A program made the position numbers and the translations under genes. Shown here in pieces: positions 1 through 5,231 of a DNA stretch of 5,231 nt; positions within the stretch are counted from its first letter, which is position 1, and every line of letters starts with the position of its first letter. The notes below the pieces were generated by a model. That model was not told the origin of the DNA. It made no database searches and saw only the letters and a list, made by a program, of their open reading frames with translations. Source of the stretch: Bdellovibrio sp. ZAP7 (GTDB taxonomy: Bacteria > Bacteroidota > Bacteroidia > Flavobacteriales > Flavobacteriaceae); NCBI GenBank assembly GCA_943324165.2, contig CALPKO020000138.1, forward strand, positions 1-5,231. The letters run 5' to 3'.

Positions 1-272
1 AAGACATAAATAGAATGTTCTACCGTAAATTGGTAACCAATTTTTTCCCGAAACGTGCCATAAGTTCCAAATCCCAACACTTGATCTTCTGCAACAGCGA
101 CAATAATAGGGAAGTTTTTTACAGCTTTGTCTTCAAACCATTTCGTTTGAACTTCTATACTTTGAACCTCATAATTGTAATTTGAAGTAGTATGAAGAAT
201 AGCATGATTTACAATTTCTAAAATCGCTGGAACATCTTCAAAAGTTGCGTTTCTAATTACTGTATTTTGCAT
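1..272 (-). CDS. GNAT family N-acetyltransferase, phosphinothricin/MnaT-like (3' end outside window)
   Basis: The first 90 residues of a GNAT acetyltransferase are present; the rest runs off the left edge. Family members are about 160-180 residues, so roughly half is missing. It opens with an IRNATFEDVPAILEIVNHAI stretch (residues 6-25), the usual beta1-alpha1 of the phosphinothricin acetyltransferase/MnaT group. It continues with TTSNYNYE (28-35), where that group has TTANFDYE-like sequence. Residues 67-90 contain the GFGTYGTFR strand and TVEHSIYV, typical just before the acetyl-CoA loop. That loop is not in the window, so catalytic competence cannot be judged. Known members acetylate the amino group of phosphinothricin, methionine sulfone/sulfoximine or similar small amines; the substrate here is unknown. 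The ATG start directly follows the TAG stop of a short upstream coding remnant, suggesting former translational coupling. Family assignment is firm, substrate is not. Confidence 0.88.
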   Translation of the reverse strand, partial: MQNTVIRNATFEDVPAILEIVNHAILHTTSNYNYEVQSIEVQTKWFEDKAVKNFPIIVAVAEDQVLGFGTYGTFREKIGYQFTVEHSIYV

Positions 273-373
273 CTATTTTATTTCTATTTCTTTAATTAAA
301 TCATCCATTTCCTTTGAATTCCAACCTGTAATTTTAGTTATTCCGATGTTTTTTTAGCAAAAAAAATCACAAC
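273..373 (-). pseudogene. C-terminal coding remnant abutting the GNAT gene
   Basis: Reading leftwards, codons from 353 to 276 followed by TAG at 275-273 encode a protein-like tail containing ITKITGWNSKEMDDLIKEIE. It has no start codon except an internal ATG at 308, and a TAA lies in frame at 356-354. The TAA abuts a run of seven T on the plus strand (349-355). Adding one base there would join the tail to an upstream VVIFFAKK reading that itself stops at 376-374. The stop codon touches the ATG of the GNAT gene, an arrangement typical of operon neighbours. I read this as the decayed end of a former upstream gene whose 5' part is lost. I do not recognise the family. It could instead be a chance reading frame in AT-rich DNA. 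Confidence 0.4.
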
Positions 374-457
374 CTATTTGTTTAGTTCATGAAAACACAA
401 ATAATTCACTCTATTTTGGGCGAATGTAATTTAAAAAACTAAAACTAAAATTACTAG

Positions 458-465
458 CAAAAGTA
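458..465 (-). promoter_or_regulatory. Possible -7 promoter element firing towards the GNAT gene
   Basis: The minus strand reads TACTTTTG here, matching the Bacteroidota -7 consensus TAnnTTTG. A second match, TATATTTG, lies on the same strand at 511-504. Neither has a clear TTG -33 element at the usual 17-23 nt spacing, and transcripts would carry leaders of about 180-225 nt through the coding remnant. In DNA this AT-rich such matches are common, so this is only a candidate. Confidence 0.25.
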
Positions 466-539
466 ACTTCCAAAAACATTTGATTTTTCTGAAATTTATT
501 TTACAAATATATTCTGTTTTTTGGCTTTACATTTCATTT

Positions 540-573
540 TTGAAATAAATTAAAAAAGATAATCGTAACTTTG
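540..573 (+). promoter_or_regulatory. Bacteroidota-type promoter for menD
   Basis: The -7 element TAACTTTG at 566-573 is an exact match to TAnnTTTG. A TTG at 540-542, within TTTTTG, sits 23 nt upstream, at the long end of the TTG-N17-23-TAnnTTTG arrangement described for Flavobacterium. Transcription would start shortly after 573, giving a leader of roughly 45 nt before the menD ATG at 623. No Shine-Dalgarno sequence is seen in the leader, which is usual for this phylum. Confidence 0.6.
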
Positions 574-622
574 TTTTTTAATTTTCGCAGGTTAATTTAA
601 CTTAATTGATTACAATCCAAAA

Positions 623-2284
623 ATGATTTACCCCAAAATACCTTTAGCACAGAGCATCATAGAAATATGTTTGGCAAAAGGATTAACCGATATTGTAATT
701 TCTCCTGGCTCAAGAAACGCGCCTTTGACTATCGGCTTTGTTAGCAATCCCAATTTTAAATGTTATAGCATTGTTGACGAGCGTTGTGCCGCTTTTTTCG
801 CAGTCGGAATGGCGCAACAATTACAAAAACCCATCGCTTTAGTTTGTACTTCTGGCTCTGCGTTGTTGAATTATTATCCTGCTGTTGCCGAAGCTTTTTA
901 CAGTCAAATTCCATTGGTTGTAATTTCAGCAGATCGTCCGCAACACAAAATTGACATTGGCGACGGACAAACAATCCGTCAACAAAATGTTTTTGAAAAC
1001 CACAGTTTATACAATGCAAATTTAACTGAAATTACTTCTTTTGAAAATGATGTAAAAATAAAAGAAGCCATTGACTATTCTCTACGTAAAAAAGGGCCGG
1101 TTCATATTAACGCTCCGTTTGAAGAACCTTTATATGAAACAGTTGCCGAACTTGCTGTCAATGTAAATGTCGAAAATGATTTTTTAAGTTCAAGAGCAAT
1201 TGGATTCGATAATTTACAGGAGTTTGCAAGTATTTGGAACAATTCAACACGAAAATTATTTTTGGCTGGAGTAAACAATCCATTTTCAATGCAAGAGGAG
1301 ATTATTGAAAAAATAGCCAATGACCATTCTGTCATTGTATTAACGGAAACAACTTCTAACTTGCATCATCCGACTTTTATTAACACGATTGATTCAATAA
1401 TTACTCCCTTTTCTGACCAAGATTTTAAAGATTTCCAACCAGAAATTTTAGTAACTTTTGGCGGAATGATTGTTTCAAAGCGGATTAAAGCATTTTTAAG
1501 AAAATACAAACCTAAACACCATTGGCACATTGATTCGCTGCGTGCTTATGACACTTTTGGCGCTTTAACTCAGCATTTCCAAACCGATTTAAATACTTTT
1601 TTCAGTGCTTTTTTACCGCTGACGAATGCAATTGAAAGCGATTATTTTCAGAAAGGTCAAATCGTAAAAGCAATTCGACAAAAAAAACATGACGAATATT
1701 TAGCTAATATTCCGTTTTCAGATTTTAAAGCTTTTGAAATTATAATTCCGATTTTGCCTAAATATTCACAATTACAAATCAGCAACAGTTCGGCTATTCG
1801 ATACGCACAACTAATTGAAATTGACCCTTCGATTGAAGTTTTCTGTAACCGTGGAACGAGCGGAATAGACGGAAGTACTTCTACTGCAATAGGAGCAGCA
1901 TTTGCGGCGGAAAAACAAACTACTTTGATTACGGGCGACATTGGATTTTTATATGATAGCAACGCTTTATGGAATAATTACATTCCTAAAAATTTTAAAA
2001 TCATCCTAATTAATAATGGAGGAGGAGGTATTTTTAGAATTTTGCCAGGACATGAAGAAACGCCCGTTTTTAATGAATTTTTTGAAACTTCTCATTGCTT
2101 AACGGCAGTACATTTGGCAAAAATGTTTGAATTTGATTACAATATCGCAAGCAATGAAACGAATTTAAAAACGGGATTAGAAAATTTGTTCAAGCAAAAT
2201 GAAAAGCCAAGTTTGCTAGAAGTTTTCACCCCAACATTACAAAACGATAAGATTTTATTGGATTATTTTAAAAATTTGGTTTGA
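623..2284 (+). CDS. menD: 2-succinyl-5-enolpyruvyl-6-hydroxy-3-cyclohexene-1-carboxylate synthase (MenD)
   Basis: MenD is a cytoplasmic thiamine-diphosphate enzyme that joins isochorismate to 2-oxoglutarate with loss of CO2, the first committed step of menaquinone synthesis. The 553-residue length is normal. The N-terminal pyrimidine-binding domain shows SPGSRN (27-32), DER with the cofactor-activating Glu53, TSGSALLNYYPAVAEA (76-91), SADRP (102-106) and GDGQTIRQ (113-120). A central domain carries SKR (285-287). The C-terminal pyrophosphate-binding domain has NSSAIR (388-393), NRGTSGIDG (409-417), GDIGFLYDSNAL (438-449) and NNGGGGIF (464-471). By comparison with E. coli MenD, the substrate-contacting positions Arg31, Gln116, Lys286, Arg287, Ser389, Arg393 and Arg410 are all kept, so the enzyme should be active. 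The ATG is the first one after an in-frame stop at 593-595. The gene has its own promoter, and no other men gene is visible in the window. Confidence 0.97.
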   Translation: MIYPKIPLAQSIIEICLAKGLTDIVISPGSRNAPLTIGFVSNPNFKCYSIVDERCAAFFAVGMAQQLQKPIALVCTSGSALLNYYPAVAEAFYSQIPLVVISADRPQHKIDIGDGQTIRQQNVFENHSLYNANLTEITSFENDVKIKEAIDYSLRKKGPVHINAPFEEPLYETVAELAVNVNVENDFLSSRAIGFDNLQEFASIWNNSTRKLFLAGVNNPFSMQEEIIEKIANDHSVIVLTETTSNLHHPTFINTIDSIITPFSDQDFKDFQPEILVTFGGMIVSKRIKAFLRKYKPKHHWHIDSLRAYDTFGALTQHFQTDLNTFFSAFLPLTNAIESDYFQKGQIVKAIRQKKHDEYLANIPFSDFKAFEIIIPILPKYSQLQISNSSAIRYAQLIEIDPSIEVFCNRGTSGIDGSTSTAIGAAFAAEKQTTLITGDIGFLYDSNALWNNYIPKNFKIILINNGGGGIFRILPGHEETPVFNEFFETSHCLTAVHLAKMFEFDYNIASNETNLKTGLENLFKQNEKPSLLEVFTPTLQNDKILLDYFKNLV

Positions 2285-2304
2285 AATTAGTCGAAACTCT
2301 TAAA

Positions 2305-2330
2305 CTTGATTCTTTTCGAAGTTAATCAAG
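2305..2330 (+). terminator. Hairpin after menD, terminator-like but without a U-tract
   Basis: CTTGATT (2305-2311) pairs with AATCAAG (2324-2330). Inside, CTT pairs with AAG around a TTCG loop (2315-2318), leaving a two-base bulge at 2322-2323. This gives ten base pairs beginning 20 bp after the menD stop. No T-run follows directly; the nearest, TTTTT, is at 2356-2360. It may end menD transcription imperfectly or stabilise the 3' end of the mRNA. Confidence 0.4.
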
Positions 2331-2386
2331 CTCGAAAAACGTAATTAATATCACCTTTTTAATTCGTAATTTTTAATTGCTAATTG

Positions 2387-2394
2387 TACCTTTG
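2387..2394 (+). promoter_or_regulatory. -7 promoter element immediately before the cvfB-like gene
   Basis: TACCTTTG matches the TAnnTTTG consensus exactly. It ends only 14 nt before the ATG at 2409, so the transcript would have a leader of about ten nucleotides or fewer. No TTG lies 17-23 nt upstream; the region there is made of imperfect TAATT-type units (2360-2386), a style often seen before flavobacterial genes. It indicates that the gene can be transcribed separately from menD. Confidence 0.5.
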
Positions 2395-2408
2395 CAAAAA
2401 ATATTTTG

Positions 2409-3269
2409 ATGATTAATATAGGAAAATACAATACTTTAACAATACTTCGAGATACAAAAGTAGGTTTATTTTTGGGAAATCCAGAACAAGATCCAGAAGG
2501 AATTCACGATATACTTTTGCCCAATAAATATGTTCCAAACGAGTTTGAAATAGGCGAAGAATTGATTGTTTTTGTCTATTTAGACCATGAAGAAAGACCA
2601 GTTGCTACTACTTTAGAACCTTATATTTTGTTGAATGAATTTGCTCTTTTGCGTGTAAATTACGTCAACCAAGTTGGTGCTTTTTTGGATTGGGGAATGG
2701 AAAAAGATATTTTGGTTCCATATAAAGAACAAGCACGCCCAATGGAAAAGGGTAAACGTTATTTGGTTTACCTTTATATGGATGAAAAAACCAATCGTTT
2801 GGTCGCATCAAGCAAAACCAATCAATTTTTAAAGAATGACAATTTGACCATTGAAAATGGTGAAGAAGTAGATTTGATTGTTTCTCATATTACCGAATTG
2901 GGCATCAATGTAATCATCAACGAAAAGCACAAAGGTTTGCTTTATAAAGATGAAGTTTATGATGATGCAATTCGAACTGGCGACCGTTTGCGGGGTTTTA
3001 TCAAAAACATTCGGCCAGACAATAAAATAGATGTTTCGCTGCAAATTCAAGGATATTTGAACATTGAACCAAACGCTGAAATCATTTTAAGTGAACTTCG
3101 TGCGAGCCGTGGTTTTTTACGATTGAATGACAATTCACATCCAGAGGACATTAAAACAGTTTTAAAAATGAGTAAGAAAACGTTCAAAAAAGCAATTGGC
3201 TCTTTGTATAAAGATAAATTAATCGAAATAAAAGAAGATGGGATTTATTTAGTGAAGGAAATACAATAG
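2409..3269 (+). CDS. cvfB: CvfB/YitL-type S1-domain RNA-binding protein
   Basis: This 286-residue cytoplasmic protein has the CvfB layout of three S1-like beta-barrels and a winged helix. S1-1 spans about residues 1-70, with ILRDTKVGLFLG and DILLPNKYVP. S1-2 spans about 74-136, with VGAFLDWGMEKDILVPYKEQ. S1-3 spans about 150-211, with LGINVIINEKHKGLLYKDEV. The winged helix lies at about 222-283, with HPEDIKTVLKMSKKTFKKAI and DGIYLV. Length and order fit the family. CvfB proteins bind RNA; the Staphylococcus aureus member affects virulence-gene expression, but the role in Bacteroidota is not established. I chose the ATG at 2409 over a TTG one codon earlier (2406), because ATG is the usual start and the promoter element lies very close. 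It follows menD by 124 bp with its own putative promoter. Any functional link to menaquinone synthesis is not shown by the sequence. Confidence 0.92.
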   Translation: MINIGKYNTLTILRDTKVGLFLGNPEQDPEGIHDILLPNKYVPNEFEIGEELIVFVYLDHEERPVATTLEPYILLNEFALLRVNYVNQVGAFLDWGMEKDILVPYKEQARPMEKGKRYLVYLYMDEKTNRLVASSKTNQFLKNDNLTIENGEEVDLIVSHITELGINVIINEKHKGLLYKDEVYDDAIRTGDRLRGFIKNIRPDNKIDVSLQIQGYLNIEPNAEIILSELRASRGFLRLNDNSHPEDIKTVLKMSKKTFKKAIGSLYKDKLIEIKEDGIYLVKEIQ

Positions 3270-3271
3270 AC

Positions 3272-3294
3272 TTAACTTTGGAGTTGAATTTTTT
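3272..3294 (+). terminator. Rho-independent-type terminator after the cvfB-like gene
   Basis: TTAACT (3272-3277) pairs with AGTTGA (3282-3287) around a TTGG loop, with one G-U pair, and is followed by six T residues (3289-3294). The stem is short and weak, but the placement directly after the stop codon and before a convergent gene fits a terminator for plus-strand transcription. The minus strand has no matching T-run, so it would not serve the opposing gene. Confidence 0.5.
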
Positions 3295-3304
3295 ATAAAG
3301 AAAT

Positions 3305-3646
3305 TTAATATTTATAATGAAAACGTAGTCTTGTGATTCTGAATATTAGTTCACCGTATTGTTCAATAAATTCAAATTTGTTTCTGCCAGTTTGTTTAAA
3401 ATCGATAATCCGTTCGCCAGCAATTTCATAATACATTGAAGTTCCTTCAAACATAAATTTTCTACCGTTATTTCGATATGCTGACCGTATTAATTCAAAT
3501 TCCGATAAATTCCAGGTGGTATTTTCCGGATTTAATGCTTCAATTGAAGAATACAAACCTTCGACAATTTCGGTTTTACAGCCATAATATTTTTCAATAT
3601 CCTCGAAAAAATCAAGAATTTTACCGTTAAGTGTTTCAGATTTCAT
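3305..3646 (-). CDS. Hypothetical protein, 113 residues
   Basis: I do not recognise this protein. It begins with a likely amphipathic helix (about residues 4-20, NGKILDFFEDIEKYYG) and a central acidic segment. The second half alternates hydrophobic and polar residues (about 60-113, including KFMFEGTSMYYEIAG and ELIFRITRLRFHY), suggesting an antiparallel beta-sheet. It is therefore a small alpha+beta domain. There is no signal peptide, membrane segment or cysteine-rich metal site, so it is probably cytoplasmic. It starts 8 bp after the stop of the degenerate GNAT gene on the same strand and is very likely co-transcribed with it. Its 3' end converges on the cvfB-like gene, leaving 35 bp between them. 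Codon use looks like that of its neighbours, giving no sign of recent transfer. A real gene is supported by the tight operon spacing, the protein-like composition and the absence of a competing frame. Confidence 0.72.
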   Translation of the reverse strand: MKSETLNGKILDFFEDIEKYYGCKTEIVEGLYSSIEALNPENTTWNLSEFELIRSAYRNNGRKFMFEGTSMYYEIAGERIIDFKQTGRNKFEFIEQYGELIFRITRLRFHYKY

Positions 3647-3654
3647 GCAGTAAT

Positions 3655-3939
3655 TTATATCTTGATTCCAGGTGGAAGTAAATCCCTGTAAATTGTATTT
3701 TTTCTAAAAAACAAAGCAATTTTTGGTAAAATTGGAACAACTTTCAACTTGCGCTCATAAGCTATTGCCATAATATTTTTTAGAAAATCATTCAGAAAAT
3801 CTTCGTCAACAAAGCCATCCGGAACATTAATTCGAGTCAAAAAAATCTTTTTTTCTTGAAAAGAATATTCCACCGAAATTAATTTTGAATCAACAAAAGT
3901 TTCAAATTGTCGAGAAAATGTATTGTCTTTGATTTCCAT
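3655..3939 (-). CDS. Degenerate YjdJ/NATD1-type GNAT-domain protein
   Basis: This 94-residue protein resembles the small single-domain GNAT family of YjdJ and human NATD1 (Acetyltransf_CG type), whose usual length is about 90-100. The fit is clearest at the C-terminus, where KVVPILPKIALFFRKN and YRDLL (residues 66-88) align with the family pattern KIIPLCPFAKxFFxKNPEYxDLL. Two expected elements are missing. The R/K-G-x-G-x-G acetyl-CoA loop is replaced by GFVDEDFLN (42-50), and the cysteine of the P-L-C-P motif is Leu71. The fold is probably retained, but ordinary acetyl transfer looks unlikely; it may bind a different ligand or a partner. It is the first gene of a two-gene minus-strand unit. 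I see no clear TAnnTTTG element upstream of its ATG at 3939. The family link is by pattern memory and is moderately secure; loss of activity is an inference. Confidence 0.75.
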   Translation of the reverse strand: MEIKDNTFSRQFETFVDSKLISVEYSFQEKKIFLTRINVPDGFVDEDFLNDFLKNIMAIAYERKLKVVPILPKIALFFRKNTIYRDLLPPGIKI

Positions 3940-4145
3940 TTTATATGTTGAGCCAGCAGATTATTCAAAAAATTATAATTACTTTTTCTTCAAATTCTAA
4001 ATTTGAAATTAAAAAAAAATATGGTTTCACAATTTTGTTATAAAAAGCAGTTGTTTTAAAAATTAATTAAAAATAAATTTTAATTTTATACAAATTTCGT
4101 AAAAAAAAATCACTGTTTCGTTATTGAAGCGTTAAAACAATTTTT
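3940..4145. promoter_or_regulatory. Divergent AT-rich spacer, presumed to hold both promoters
   Basis: This 206-bp spacer separates the minus-strand pair from the plus-strand hydrolase gene, so promoters for both directions should lie here. The only consensus -7 match I find is TAAATTTG (3998-4005, plus strand), 140 bp before the hydrolase start and without a TTG at the expected distance. Apart from a short palindrome around that match and long A/T runs, nothing is recognisable. Confidence 0.5.
3989..4007. repeat. 8-bp perfect inverted repeat, possible operator
   Basis: TTCAAATT (3989-3996) and AATTTGAA (4000-4007) form perfect arms around CTA. The right half overlaps a TAAATTTG promoter-like match, an arrangement that would suit a dimeric repressor site between divergent genes. 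The surrounding DNA is very AT-rich, so a chance palindrome is also plausible. Confidence 0.3.
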
Positions 4146-4799
4146 ATGACCAAAATTCCAGTCTATTTTATGCCCGGATTGGCTGCAAGTTCTTCTATTT
4201 TCGAGAGAATTGCTCTTCCAGATGTCTTTGAAATAATTCTACTGGAATGGGAAATTCCAATAGAAAATGAGTCTTTAAAAGATTATGCAAAGAGAATTTC
4301 ATTAAAAATTAGCAGAAAAAAACCTGTTTTGGTCGGCGTTTCTTTTGGTGGAATTTTAGTGCAAGAAATTGCAGAATTTATTACTGTTCGTAAAGTAATT
4401 ATAATCTCGAGTGTGAAATCAAATTTAGAATTTCCACTTCGAATGAAATTAGCAAAAACCACAAAGGCCTATAAATTGATTCCTACTAACCTGATATTGA
4501 ATGTGGAAAACTTGGCTAAATTTTCTTTTGGGGATAAAGTCAACCAAAGATTAAAATTGTATGAAAAGTTTCTTTCGGTCAGAGATAAAAATTATTTGGA
4601 TTGGGCAATCGAACAAGTTATTTTGTGGGACAGGACAATTGTTGATCCAAAAGTAATTCATATTCACGGCGATATGGACGATGTTTTTCCAATAAAACAC
4701 ATTAAAAATTGTATTGTAGTAAAAGGCGGAACGCACATTATGATTCTCAATAAATTCAAATGGTTGAACGAAAATTTACCTAAATTAATTTTAGCATAA
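4146..4799 (+). CDS. Small alpha/beta hydrolase
   Basis: This 217-residue protein has a compact alpha/beta-hydrolase fold. FMPGLAASS (residues 8-16) is the oxyanion-hole strand-turn. GVSFGG (64-69) is the nucleophile elbow with Ser66. HGDMDDVFP (174-182) carries the acid, most likely Asp178, and GGTH (194-197) supplies the catalytic His197. The triad is complete, so it is probably an active esterase, thioesterase or similar hydrolase; the substrate cannot be read from the sequence. The lid region (about 95-160) is short and helical. There is no signal peptide, so it acts in the cytoplasm. The ATG is well supported because an in-frame TGA lies at 4125-4127 with no other usual start between. 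It ends 8 bp before a lytic transglycosylase gene on the same strand, so the two are probably co-transcribed. That hints at, but does not prove, a role connected with the cell envelope. Confidence 0.9.
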   Translation: MTKIPVYFMPGLAASSSIFERIALPDVFEIILLEWEIPIENESLKDYAKRISLKISRKKPVLVGVSFGGILVQEIAEFITVRKVIIISSVKSNLEFPLRMKLAKTTKAYKLIPTNLILNVENLAKFSFGDKVNQRLKLYEKFLSVRDKNYLDWAIEQVILWDRTIVDPKVIHIHGDMDDVFPIKHIKNCIVVKGGTHIMILNKFKWLNENLPKLILA

Positions 4800-4807
4800 A
4801 AAAATAT

Positions 4808-5231
4808 ATGAAAAATACATTGTCCATTATTGCAATTGCATTTATTAGCGGTTTATTTATCTTCGCTAGTGCTGATAAAAATCAAAATTTCCTTCCTTCA
4901 AAATTAATGCATTTCCCTGTAAGTGTTGATTTTGCTGGCGAAAACACTCCTTTAAACGTTTCTGATGTCAAAGAACGTTTTGAAAGAGAATTATTGGTCA
5001 ATGCCAACTTAGATGCAACAACTTTGTTAATTATCAAAAGAGCCAACCGTGCTTTTCCGATTATAGAGCCAATCTTAAGAAAAAATAATATCCCGGATGA
5101 TTTTAAATATTTAGCGGTGATTGAAAGTGGTTTATTTAATGCTGTTTCGCCTGCAGGAGCAAAGGGAGTTTGGCAATTTATGCCAGAAACTGCAAAAGAA
5201 AAGGGGTTAGAAGTCAACGAAATTGTTGACG
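4808..5231 (+). CDS. Exported lytic transglycosylase, SLT/MltD-type (3' end outside window)
   Basis: The first 141 residues are present and the gene continues past the right edge. Residues 1-22 form a signal peptide: KN at the N-terminus, a hydrophobic core IIAIAFISGLFIFA, then a probable cut after ASA. There is no lipobox cysteine, so the product is likely periplasmic or otherwise soluble outside the inner membrane. The SLT domain starts at about residue 85. It shows PDDFKYLAVIESGLFNAVSP (96-115), with the catalytic Glu106 of the ES motif, then AGAKGVWQFMPETAKEKGL (117-135). These are hallmarks of MltD/Slt-type enzymes, which cut the MurNAc-GlcNAc bond of peptidoglycan to leave 1,6-anhydro-MurNAc ends. 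Whether LysM repeats follow cannot be seen. The start is an ATG after an A-rich stretch, 8 bp downstream of the hydrolase stop, which suggests one transcript. I saw no separate promoter. Confidence 0.92.
   Translation, partial: MKNTLSIIAIAFISGLFIFASADKNQNFLPSKLMHFPVSVDFAGENTPLNVSDVKERFERELLVNANLDATTLLIIKRANRAFPIIEPILRKNNIPDDFKYLAVIESGLFNAVSPAGAKGVWQFMPETAKEKGLEVNEIVD

Larger units (their letters stand above)
273..622. other. AT-rich gap between the GNAT gene and menD
   Basis: This 350-bp gap separates two divergently transcribed genes. Its left end holds the minus-strand coding remnant (273-373). The middle (about 374-500) is AT-rich with stops in the frames I read and shows no gene. The right part carries the menD promoter elements and a roughly 45-nt untranslated leader. 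No RNA gene, repeat array or riboswitch fold was recognised. Confidence 0.7.

Noticed and set aside
756..1962. Three open frames on the minus strand within menD (756-1019, 1102-1335, 1657-1962).
   Set aside because: They lie wholly opposite an intact, strongly conserved menD and encode low-complexity or Cys/Ser-rich sequence with no recognisable motif.
2406..2408. TTG as start codon of the cvfB-like gene.
   Set aside because: An ATG follows immediately at 2409. The extra residue adds nothing, and TTG would crowd the predicted transcription start further.
2829..3050. A 73-residue open frame on the minus strand.
   Set aside because: It is antisense to the third S1 domain of the cvfB-like gene and shows no family features.
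623..3269. A menaquinone operon formed by menD and the cvfB-like gene.
   Set aside because: Each gene has its own promoter element, a hairpin lies between them, and CvfB has no known enzymatic step in the pathway.
3509..3675. An 11-bp direct repeat, ATTCCAGGTGG, at 3509-3519 and 3665-3675.
   Set aside because: Both copies lie within coding sequence in different contexts, there are only two, and no mobile element or array surrounds them.
3305..3939. Toxin-antitoxin or immunity module.
   Set aside because: The gene size and spacing fit, but GNAT toxins keep their acetyl-CoA loop, and the second protein shows no DNA-binding or antitoxin motif I can recognise.
4059..4087. Inverted repeat AAAATTAA / TTAATTTT.
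   Set aside because: It is pure A/T in a very AT-rich spacer, where such pairs are expected by chance.
4551..4736. A 61-residue open frame on the minus strand.
   Set aside because: It is antisense to the catalytic acid region of the alpha/beta hydrolase and has no protein-family character.
4882..5217. A 111-residue open frame on the minus strand.
   Set aside because: It lies opposite the clearly coding lytic transglycosylase, which reads through with a signal peptide and catalytic motif.

Overview
The window looks like chromosomal DNA from a member of the Flavobacteriaceae, most likely Flavobacterium or a close relative. The evidence is the low G+C content, the near absence of Shine-Dalgarno sequences before starts, TAnnTTTG -7 promoter elements of the Bacteroidota type (clearest before menD), and proteins that read as flavobacterial versions of their families. 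This assignment is an inference from sequence style and family knowledge, not from a database search.

Layout from left to right. (1) The 5' part of a GNAT acetyltransferase gene of the phosphinothricin/MnaT-like type lies on the minus strand and runs off the left edge (1-272). Its start codon directly follows the stop codon of a short coding remnant (273-373, minus). (2) A 350-bp AT-rich gap (273-622) holds this remnant and outward-pointing promoter candidates. (3) menD (623-2284, plus) is complete, with all recognisable catalytic and substrate-binding residues, and encodes the TPP-dependent SEPHCHC synthase of menaquinone synthesis. (4) A CvfB/YitL-type S1-domain RNA-binding protein gene (2409-3269, plus) has a very short predicted leader and a terminator-like hairpin at its end. 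(5) Two small, closely spaced minus-strand genes follow, transcribed from 3939 towards 3305. The first is a degenerate YjdJ/NATD1-type GNAT domain that appears to have lost its acetyl-CoA loop and family cysteine; the second is a 113-residue protein I do not recognise. (6) A 206-bp AT-rich divergent spacer follows. (7) A plus-strand pair closes the window: a small cytoplasmic alpha/beta hydrolase (4146-4799), then, 8 bp later, the start of an exported lytic transglycosylase (4808 to the right edge).

Functionally this is mostly a housekeeping region: one menaquinone (respiratory quinone) step, one RNA-binding regulator and one cell-wall remodelling enzyme. I see no mobile element, CRISPR array, tRNA, rRNA or convincing new defence system. 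The least explained parts are the two-gene minus-strand unit at 3305-3939 and the broken remnant at 273-373.
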